From Saprospirales bacterium (GTDB taxonomy: Bacteria > Bacteroidota > Bacteroidia > Chitinophagales > Saprospiraceae), in contig PWJP01000207.1 of NCBI GenBank assembly GCA_003559985.1, forward strand, positions 1-9,757: 9,757 nt of DNA, in the 5' to 3' direction. How positions within the stretch are numbered: the first letter of the stretch is position 1; each line of letters opens with the position of its first letter. A program made the position numbers and the translations under genes. Positions 1-5,146 of this stretch are shown here, piece by piece. Below the pieces are notes generated by a model. It was not told where the DNA came from. It did no database searches and worked only from the letters and a program-made list of their open reading frames with translations.

Positions 1-520
1 CAATCTCCCCCAACAAGCTTAGCAGTGGTTCATAAACGACAAAGCGGCGTGTCAGCACCAGTGGATCGTCCAGCTCCGGGTCAAATATCTGTAAGAGGTA
101 ATTGCCGGAGACCATAGGCCGGAAATTGCGGTTGGGAATGCGGAGGTGGTAGTGGGTATAGTCCACAATGGTACCCCTTGAAAATTCGTAATCGTATATC
201 TCCTGCATATCAAAACCGTCGATGTACTCCGACTTTGCCAGGGAGGAGGGTTTCCAGTCGGCATCGCAGTGGACAATGGTATAAAAATATCGCTTCACAT
301 CGGCCTCCAGATCGTCAAAGCGAAAGACGAGTTGCCGGTTGCCATCCAGAGGAATGGCCGGGAAACTCACGGGGTCGTTGGAGGGATAGAGTTGGACCGT
401 TCTGATGTAGTCTTTAAAAACTTCATCCTTATTGTGGCCCATTTCAATCTGACCGGAGAGGTTAAAACTCATTCCACACAAAAACAGACAGGCAACTATT
501 TTACAGAGGGTTGCATTCAT
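1..520 (-). CDS. Type IX secretion system plug protein, N-terminal part (runs off window)
   Basis: The reading frame is open from an ATG at 520 to the window edge, about 173 codons. It begins with a signal peptide (a Lys near residue 7, then a hydrophobic stretch ending near SGQ at about residue 22). The mature part contains RTVQLYPSNDPVSFPAI, a FDDLEAD segment, YFYTIVHCDADWKPS, EYIDGF, TIVDYTHYHLRIPN and a SGNYLL...LTRRFVVYE strand pair. I recognise these as the first domain of the Bacteroidota plug family (formerly DUF5103). Family members are known to occlude the SprA translocon pore of the T9SS at the outer membrane; that role is inferred here. The ATG overlaps the mpg stop codon as ATGA, which suggests translational coupling. 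An in-frame ATG at 535 would add MDIQK and is a possible alternative. The C-terminal part lies outside the window. Confidence 0.88.
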   Translation of the reverse strand, partial: MNATLCKIVACLFLCGMSFNLSGQIEMGHNKDEVFKDYIRTVQLYPSNDPVSFPAIPLDGNRQLVFRFDDLEADVKRYFYTIVHCDADWKPSSLAKSEYIDGFDMQEIYDYEFSRGTIVDYTHYHLRIPNRNFRPMVSGNYLLQIFDPELDDPLVLTRRFVVYEPLLSLLGEI

Positions 521-1134
521 TTTTTGGATATCCATTTAGAATCTTTGAGATAAAAACGCCAGGGTTTGTCTTTCCATTTCCCTGCGTAATCAATTCCTAT
601 TCTGGTGGTGGAAAAAACTTCCCCTGAGCGGAGCTCTCGATTTCTCTTTTCCACCCATATGCCACAGGCCGGCTTCAGTTTTTTTCCACTGTCTGCCACT
701 GTCAGACCCAATGCCCGGGACAGACATCCGGGGCCTGCGGTAAGCCGGGTTTCCGGTTTGCTCATTTTCCGCCGCTTTAACATAGTGGGCACACCCTCCA
801 GAGGTTCGAGGGCGCGAACAAGGACTGCATGGGGCAGATCTTTTGGTCCACAGACCACATTGAACAGATGGTGAATGCCGTAGCACAGATAAATGTAAGA
901 CACTCCGCCACTTTCAAACATGGTTTCCGTTCTGGCGGTTTTTCGGTTTTGGAATGCGTGGCTGGCGCGGTCTTCCGGGGCACAGTAGGCCTCCGTTTCC
1001 ACTATCAGACCACTTGTTTTTTCGTCCCCGATAGAGGTGTGTAAAGAGCAGCCGAGGAGGTCCACAGCGAGTTCGGTGGCTTTTTTTTCTTCAAAAAAGG
1101 AAGGACTGAGCACATTTTCATTCGAGTGGCCCAT
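517..1134 (-). CDS. mpg: DNA-3-methyladenine glycosylase (AAG/MPG family)
   Basis: This is a 205-residue protein of the monofunctional alkyladenine glycosylase family, which cuts the N-glycosidic bond of 3-methyladenine and other damaged purines to start base excision repair. The family signature is visible: VETEAY at residues 45-50, with Glu48 matching the catalytic Glu of the human enzyme; the ASHAF segment with His59; the base-flipping strand YIYLCYG at 80-86; VLVRALEPLEG with Arg107; a GPG turn at about 134; and a C-terminal RIGIDYAGKWKDKPWRFY block. The length is normal for bacterial members. It lies 21 bases downstream of guaB on the same strand, with no promoter-like element or hairpin terminator in the gap, and its TGA overlaps the start of the plug gene. 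It is probably cotranscribed with both. No key residue appears to be missing. Confidence 0.95.
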   Translation of the reverse strand: MGHSNENVLSPSFFEEKKATELAVDLLGCSLHTSIGDEKTSGLIVETEAYCAPEDRASHAFQNRKTARTETMFESGGVSYIYLCYGIHHLFNVVCGPKDLPHAVLVRALEPLEGVPTMLKRRKMSKPETRLTAGPGCLSRALGLTVADSGKKLKPACGIWVEKRNRELRSGEVFSTTRIGIDYAGKWKDKPWRFYLKDSKWISKK

Positions 1135-1155
1135 TAAAAAACGGTTTTAAAAAAC

Positions 1156-2643
1156 CTAAAATCGCTTACTGCTGTAGTTCGGAGCTTCCTTCGTAATGGT
1201 TACATTGTGCGGGTGGCTTTCGATGACGCCCGCCTGGGAGATACTGACAAATTTGGCATCCTTGAGAGCGCGGGTATTTGCTGCTCCACAATAACCCATT
1301 CCTGCTCTCAACCCTCCTATGTACTGCACCATGACCTCGGCCACAGTACCTTTGTAAGGAACACGGCCTTCGATACCCTCTGGCACCAGTTTTTTCACAT
1401 CGTCCTCCACATCCTGGAAATAACGGTCCTTAGAGCCGCGTTTCATTGCACTCAAAGACCCCATGCCGCGGTAAATCTTAAACTTTCGACCTTCGAAAAT
1501 GATAGTCTCTCCGGGAGCTTCCTCCACCCCGGCAAAAAGCGAGCCGCCCATTATACAATCGGCACCGGCGGCCATGGCTTTTACGATATCCCCGGTAAAG
1601 CGAATTCCCCCGTCGGCAATGATGGGCACATCCGTGTCTCCGATGGCCCTGTACGCATTGTGGATGGCGCTCAACTGCGGCACACCGACACCGGCCACCA
1701 CCCGGGTTGTACAGATGCTTCCGGGGCCAACGCCCACTTTCACACTATCTGCACCGGCATCTACCAGGGCTTTGGCAGCCTCGCCTGTGGCAATATTACC
1801 GGTAATCACCTGCAGATCGGGGTATTTTCTCTTCACATTCCGGACAAAGTCAAGCACCCCTTTTGAATGGCCGTGTGCCGTATCTATGCAAATCACATCC
1901 ACCTGCACCCGCACCAGCTCATCAATTCTCTCCATACTGTCCTGAGATATCCCCACTGCTGCACCCACCATCAACCTGCCAAACTGGTCTTTGCAGGCAA
2001 GGGGAAAGTCTTTGACCTTGATGATATCCCGGTAGGTGATCAGGCCGACCAGTTTGCCGGCGCCATCGACCACCGGCAGTTTCTCTATTTTGTGTTCCTG
2101 GAGGATTTGGCGTGCCTGGTCGAGGTCAGTACCCACGGGGGCGGTGACGAGATTTTCGCTGCTCATGAGTTCCCTGACCGGTCTCTGCATATTCGTTTCA
2201 AAGCGCAGGTCGCGGTTGGTGAGTATGCCGAGCAGTTTGTTGTTTTTGTCAACGATGGGTATTCCCCCGATTTTAAAATTTTCCATTGCGGCCACCGCTT
2301 CTCCCACGACAGCATTGAGTGGAAGAGTGACGGGGTCGATAATCATACCGCTCTCAGACCGTTTGACCGACCGCACCTGATCGGCCTGTTCTTCCACGGA
2401 CATGTTTTTATGCACCATACCGATTCCCCCCTGACGCGCAATGGCAATGGCGAGGTGTTTTTCTGTCACGGTATCCATGGCAGCTGAGACAATGGGTACA
2501 TTTATGCGAAGGTTCCGGCTGAGTCGAGTGGAGATATCGACATCTCTGGGCAGCACTTCCGAGTGAGCAGGTACTAGCAGTACGTCATCGAAAGTGAAAC
2601 CTTTTTCCGAAAATTTTTCTGAGGTATTCCTGTTTATTTCCAT
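1156..2643 (-). CDS. guaB: Inosine-5'-monophosphate dehydrogenase
   Basis: This enzyme oxidises IMP to XMP with NAD+, the committed step of GMP synthesis in the cytosol. With the ATG at 2643 it has 495 residues. A longer frame exists from a TTG at 2649, adding only two residues, but the ATG is preferred. The N-terminus has FTFDDVLLVPAHS, typical of IMPDH. Two CBS domains (Bateman module) occupy roughly residues 98-215. The catalytic loop GPGSICTTR puts the active-site Cys at 311. Further motifs are the phosphate-binding ADGGIR and GGSLFAGVEEAPGE, YRGMGS, and the mobile flap with an Arg-Tyr pair at about 407-408 followed by EGRVPYKG. It is complete and of normal length. It is first in a probable guaB-mpg-plug unit and divergent from tadA. 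A Bacteroidota-type -7 element lies immediately upstream of the ATG. Confidence 0.98.
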   Translation of the reverse strand: MEINRNTSEKFSEKGFTFDDVLLVPAHSEVLPRDVDISTRLSRNLRINVPIVSAAMDTVTEKHLAIAIARQGGIGMVHKNMSVEEQADQVRSVKRSESGMIIDPVTLPLNAVVGEAVAAMENFKIGGIPIVDKNNKLLGILTNRDLRFETNMQRPVRELMSSENLVTAPVGTDLDQARQILQEHKIEKLPVVDGAGKLVGLITYRDIIKVKDFPLACKDQFGRLMVGAAVGISQDSMERIDELVRVQVDVICIDTAHGHSKGVLDFVRNVKRKYPDLQVITGNIATGEAAKALVDAGADSVKVGVGPGSICTTRVVAGVGVPQLSAIHNAYRAIGDTDVPIIADGGIRFTGDIVKAMAAGADCIMGGSLFAGVEEAPGETIIFEGRKFKIYRGMGSLSAMKRGSKDRYFQDVEDDVKKLVPEGIEGRVPYKGTVAEVMVQYIGGLRAGMGYCGAANTRALKDAKFVSISQAGVIESHPHNVTITKEAPNYSSKRF

Positions 2644-2646
2644 GCA

Positions 2647-2679
2647 CAAAGATATGGAAATGCGGTCGGATTTTCACAA
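2647..2679 (-). promoter_or_regulatory. Candidate guaB promoter (Bacteroidota TTG / TAnnTTTG type)
   Basis: Read on the minus strand, TATCTTTG (2654-2647) matches the Bacteroidota -7 consensus TAnnTTTG exactly. A TTG (2679-2677) lies 22 bases upstream as the -33 element. Only three bases (TGC) separate the -7 element from the guaB ATG, so transcription should begin at or within a few bases of the start codon. The match is seen in the sequence; promoter activity and leaderless translation are inferred. Confidence 0.55.
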
Positions 2680-2708
2680 AAAATGAAGCTGGTAATTTTC
2701 AAGCCGCT

Positions 2709-2716
2709 TACCTTTG
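2709..2716 (+). promoter_or_regulatory. Candidate -7 element upstream of tadA
   Basis: TACCTTTG matches TAnnTTTG on the plus strand. No TTG is present at the expected -33 spacing, so this is a half-promoter at best. If used, the tadA leader to the ATG at 2813 would be about 90 bases. Confidence 0.3.
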
Positions 2717-2812
2717 GGAAAAAGTACCTGTATTTTGCTTTCAAAGTGATTTTTGGAACCAATGCCATAAGTGCCAAAAAATCATTATACAGCCAAAAAA
2801 AGACCAAACGCA

Positions 2813-3262
2813 ATGACGAATTTGTCGGTTTTTTCAGATGAATATTTCATGAAAAAAGCCTTTTATCAGGCGAAATTGGCTGCCGAAAAAGGGGAGGTGC
2901 CCGTCGGTGCAGTAATCACCCTGGACAATCAAATAATCGCTCAGACCCACAACCAGGTTGAGCAACTCAATGATGTGACGGCTCATGCTGAGATTCTCGC
3001 CATCACGGCTGCTGCGGAGCACATCGGCACTAAATACCTCTGGGATTGCACTCTTTACGTCACACTAGAGCCCTGTATTATGTGCGCCGGTGCGATCAAC
3101 TGGGCACAAATCGGTAAGCTCGTATTCTCGGCTCAAGACGACAAAAAGGGCTTTATGCGGGTGGGGCGATCTTTATTGCACGACCGCACGAAACTGGCAT
3201 ACGGAGTCATGGAGCAGGAGTCTAGCGAATTGATAAAGAGCTTTTTTGCCCGGCTCAGATAA
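2813..3262 (+). CDS. tadA: tRNA-specific adenosine deaminase
   Basis: TadA converts A34 of tRNA-Arg(ACG) to inosine for wobble decoding. With the ATG at 2813 the protein has 149 residues and begins MTNLSVFSDEYFMKKAF, as family members usually do. The zinc-dependent deaminase motifs are HAE at 58-60 (zinc His58 and proton-shuttling Glu60) and PCIMC at 87-91 (zinc Cys88 and Cys91), almost exactly at the E. coli TadA positions. EKGEVPVGAVI and the C-terminal helix ending in SFFARLR also fit. The frame stays open upstream to a GTG at 2771, but those 14 extra residues are Lys-rich and unlike the family, so I did not use that start. The gene is divergent from guaB and separated from the downstream bactofilin by an 84-base gap with its own promoter. 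Confidence 0.95.
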   Translation: MTNLSVFSDEYFMKKAFYQAKLAAEKGEVPVGAVITLDNQIIAQTHNQVEQLNDVTAHAEILAITAAAEHIGTKYLWDCTLYVTLEPCIMCAGAINWAQIGKLVFSAQDDKKGFMRVGRSLLHDRTKLAYGVMEQESSELIKSFFARLR

Positions 3263-3281
3263 GGTGAAAATGCGGTCAATA

Positions 3282-3291
3282 ATGCCGGCAT
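3282..3291. repeat. 10-bp perfect palindrome ahead of the bactofilin promoter
   Basis: ATGCCGGCAT is a perfect 10-bp palindrome ending 4 bases before the candidate -33 TTTG of the bactofilin promoter. It could be an operator half-site pair or the base of a short tadA terminator hairpin, although it has no loop and no T tract. Palindromes of this length are common by chance. Confidence 0.3.
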
Positions 3292-3295
3292 CATC

Positions 3296-3326
3296 TTTGC
3301 CGTAAGCAATAATTTTAGTACTTTTG
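3296..3326 (+). promoter_or_regulatory. Promoter of the bactofilin gene set
   Basis: TTTG (3296-3299) is followed after exactly 19 bases by TACTTTTG (3319-3326). This is a full match to the Bacteroidota vegetative consensus TTTG-N19-TAnnTTTG. Transcription would start around 3331, giving a leader of about 15 bases, A/T-rich as is typical for the phylum, before the ATG at 3347. It probably drives the whole set from bactofilin to the biotin carrier. Confidence 0.75.
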
Positions 3327-3346
3327 ACCCACTAAAAATTTAATAA

Positions 3347-3805
3347 ATGTTCGGATCAGGAAACAAAGATAAAGGGAGTAAGGCCAAGGGCAGCAAGCCC
3401 CCGGTCAATCCCAATGCCATCAATACTTTCGTAGTCGGCACCGAGTTTGAGGGGAAGCTAACCAGTGAGAACGACATCCGCATCGACGGGGTTATGAAGG
3501 GTACCCTCTCTTGCAGCGGAAGGCTCATCATAGGTCAACCCGGTTTTTTGGAAGGTGAGGTCGAGTGCAGAAACGCTGTAATTGAGGGTGAGTTTAAGGG
3601 CAATCTCAAAGTAGAGGAAACCCTCCAGGTCAAGGAAAAGGCCGTCATCGAAGGAGATATTAAGACCGGAAAATTAATCGTACAGGCCGGCGCCATTTTC
3701 AATGTGAATTGTCAGATGGGCGAGCAGCGATTGAGCGGTAAGGATGCTGCTGCGAAACCAAAGGAAAAAGAAGACAAGGGTAAAGTCGCAGGTGGTGAAA
3801 AATGA
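3347..3805 (+). CDS. Bactofilin (polymer-forming cytoskeletal protein)
   Basis: This is a 152-residue protein with the bactofilin layout: a short Gly/Lys-rich flexible N-tail (1-24), a beta-helical core (about 26-128) and a charged C-tail (131-152). The core shows the family's repeating short strands separated by Gly turns, for example TFVVGTEFEGKL, IRIDGVMKGTL, RLIIGQPGFLEGEV, AVIEGEFKGNL, AVIEGDI and LIVQAGAIFNVNC. Bactofilins form nucleotide-independent filaments at the membrane and often position peptidoglycan-remodelling or envelope proteins. No transmembrane segment is visible. The gene follows a strong promoter and its 3' end overlaps the next gene, so it heads an operon. In other Bacteroidota I recall bactofilin genes next to atpZ-type genes, which matches the order here. 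Confidence 0.93.
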   Translation: MFGSGNKDKGSKAKGSKPPVNPNAINTFVVGTEFEGKLTSENDIRIDGVMKGTLSCSGRLIIGQPGFLEGEVECRNAVIEGEFKGNLKVEETLQVKEKAVIEGDIKTGKLIVQAGAIFNVNCQMGEQRLSGKDAAAKPKEKEDKGKVAGGEK

Positions 3806-4055
3806 GGACAGCGACAGCAGTGACAATAAAGGATTTTTTTCAGACCCTGAAAAACGCAGTCAACTGCTTCTCTGGACCAAATACGCGGGCATGGCGTTCC
3901 AACTCTTCGCCACCCTGGTGGTAGCGGTTCTCATAGGAATGGGCATAGATTACCTGCTCGGACTTGAAAAGCCCATATTTACCGCCCTGCTCATTCCCAT
4001 TTTCCTGTTTGGTTTCCTGTATAAACTGTACCTGGACATAAGCCAAAATAAATAA
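3795..4055 (+). CDS. atpZ: AtpZ/AtpI-like F0F1 ATP synthase accessory membrane protein
   Basis: This is a small two-helix inner-membrane protein. From the GTG at 3795 it has 86 residues: an acidic/Ser-rich N-tail (about 1-22), then WTKYAGMAFQLFATLVVAVLI leading into GMGID (helix 1, about 30-52), then helix 2 (about 61-80) and a short polar C-end. The aromatic-Gly-Phe start of helix 1 and the GxGxD at its end are typical of the AtpZ family (ATPase_gene1). Family members precede F0F1 genes and are implicated in c-ring or cation (Mg/Ca) handling. An upstream ATG at 3744 would overlap bactofilin by 62 bases with a very basic N-tail; the GTG at 3795 gives an 11-base overlap and is preferred. No ATP synthase structural gene follows in this window. 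Confidence 0.8.
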   Translation: MKNEDSDSSDNKGFFSDPEKRSQLLLWTKYAGMAFQLFATLVVAVLIGMGIDYLLGLEKPIFTALLIPIFLFGFLYKLYLDISQNK

Positions 4056-4426
4056 TGCGATTCAGAACCCTGGTAATTTGGTGTCTCTACGCCACACTTT
4101 TGACAGTGGCTGTCACCGCTTTATTATCCACCGTTTCCACTGAAAGCAATCTGCTGTGGCTGATGACCATTTACTCTGTGGTTTACTTTGTGCTGTTTTG
4201 CGTCGTGCTGTTTCGCATGGCAAAAAAGGCAGTAATGAGCAAAGACCTCACGGCGGTCAGCAAGCTTTTCCTGGGTTCCGTACTCGTAAAATTATTCACT
4301 GCGCTGGCCCTGGTGGTCGGATTTCTAAAGTGGTACGAACCCGAGGAAAATTTGTTTGTTTTTCCCTTTATTGCTGCTTATGTGGCATTCACCACCGTGG
4401 AAGTGATCAGCTTAAAAAAATTGTAG
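4055..4426 (+). CDS. Four-helix membrane protein, possible AtpI/UncI-like accessory protein
   Basis: This is a 123-residue very hydrophobic protein with four predicted membrane segments (about 5-25, 33-53, 71-91, 100-119) and a basic cytoplasmic loop between segments 2 and 3 containing RMAKKAVMSKD. It ends in LKKL. Its ATG shares one base with the stop of the AtpZ-like gene (TAATG), so the two are probably translationally coupled. I cannot assign it from motifs. The topology and position behind an AtpZ-like gene suggest the ATP synthase protein I (AtpI) type, which helps c-ring assembly; many Bacteroidota have an unnamed protein of this size between atpZ and atpB. Acidic and Lys residues within or beside the helices (Glu116, Lys79) are compatible with this but not diagnostic. 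Confidence 0.6.
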   Translation: MRFRTLVIWCLYATLLTVAVTALLSTVSTESNLLWLMTIYSVVYFVLFCVVLFRMAKKAVMSKDLTAVSKLFLGSVLVKLFTALALVVGFLKWYEPEENLFVFPFIAAYVAFTTVEVISLKKL

Positions 4427-4453
4427 GAAGTCGCAAACCGAAAAAATGACAGT

Positions 4454-4948
4454 ATGACTGAAAAAAGCAGCGATTATACCATCGACATTAACGATCAATA
4501 CAGCTTTGAATTGGGCGATGAAGATGTGGCCAATGCAGACATTATTTCCAGTGGAAAAAACCAATATCACCTTATACACGAAGGCAAAAGTCTGGAATTT
4601 GAGGTGAAGTCCCTGGACCTGGAAACCAAAACCCTCCAGATAAGAAGCAGGGGGAAAATCTACAATGTTAAGATCAAGGATCAACTGGACCATCTGATTT
4701 CCAATCTGGGGCTGGAAGTCGATGACGAGGGCGCGGACTCTGATGTCACAGCGCCTATGCCTGGTCTGGTTTTAGATCTCTTCGTAAAAGCAGGAGACGA
4801 AGTCGAGGCCGATGATCAACTCCTCATACTCGAAGCCATGAAGATGGAAAATGTGATAAAAGCGCCCGGAAAAGGGGTGGTGGACGAAGTGAAGATAAAC
4901 AAGGGCGATGGCGTGGAAAAAGGTCAGATTATGATTACCTTTAAATAA
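4454..4948 (+). CDS. Biotin carboxyl carrier protein (acyl-CoA/pyruvate carboxylase type)
   Basis: This is a 164-residue biotin carrier. The C-terminal biotinyl domain (about 97-164) starts with TAPMPGLVLDLFVKAGDEV and contains EAMKMEN with the biotin-accepting Lys130, 34 residues from the C-terminus as usual. Residues 1-85 form a second conserved region (YHLIHEGKSLEFEV and RGKIYNVKIKDQLDHLISNLGL). Bacteroidota carriers paired with a separate biotin carboxylase subunit (acetyl-, propionyl-CoA or pyruvate/oxaloacetate type) have this region. The carboxylase and carboxyltransferase are not in the window, so the substrate cannot be named. The gene starts 27 bases after the four-helix membrane gene with no clear promoter between them, so it may be the last gene of the bactofilin operon. 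The 198 bases downstream, up to the convergent SprE/PorW-type stop, contain no clear terminator or gene. Confidence 0.92.
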   Translation: MTEKSSDYTIDINDQYSFELGDEDVANADIISSGKNQYHLIHEGKSLEFEVKSLDLETKTLQIRSRGKIYNVKIKDQLDHLISNLGLEVDDEGADSDVTAPMPGLVLDLFVKAGDEVEADDQLLILEAMKMENVIKAPGKGVVDEVKINKGDGVEKGQIMITFK

Positions 4949-5146
4949 CCCCTATGTCTTGCACACCAGTCCTTTAAAACCCCATCGCTTAAGCTAAATA
5001 CATGCCTGCGGAAGTTGAAAAGTGACTTCTCAATTGGCATTGTCAAAAAATTCAGAACCAGTATCGATTGAAAACGGCATAATGGAAGCAACCAACCCAA
5101 TCCATATTGCTCGATTTACTGACTGCGAACCAGCAATTAGGCGCTG

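Noticed and set aside
1143..1156. GGTTTT-AA-AAAACC inverted repeat between guaB and mpg as a possible terminator.
   Set aside because: The stem is A/T only apart from two G-C pairs and the loop is too short, so it would not form a stable terminator; the 21-base gap looks like operon spacing.
1207..1866. Long plus-strand open frame opposite guaB (219 codons).
   Set aside because: It lies antisense to a fully recognisable IMP dehydrogenase and its translation, rich in His and Cys, shows no family features; it is a shadow of the real gene.
2658..3277. A 10-base string AAATGCGGTC occurs upstream of guaB (2658-2667) and again after tadA (3268-3277).
   Set aside because: In a window this size many 10-base matches are expected by chance, and the flanks do not extend the similarity.
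4446..4457. Three-codon open frame (ATG ACA GTA TGA) overlapping the start of the biotin carrier gene.
   Set aside because: Too short to support as an upstream regulatory peptide without conservation data.
4949..5146. Possible bidirectional terminator or small gene in the convergent gap; GAAGT/ACTTC arms at 5011-5029 and GCTTAAGC at 4987-4994 were considered.
   Set aside because: Stems are only 4-5 bp with no T tract, and no open frame shows coding features.
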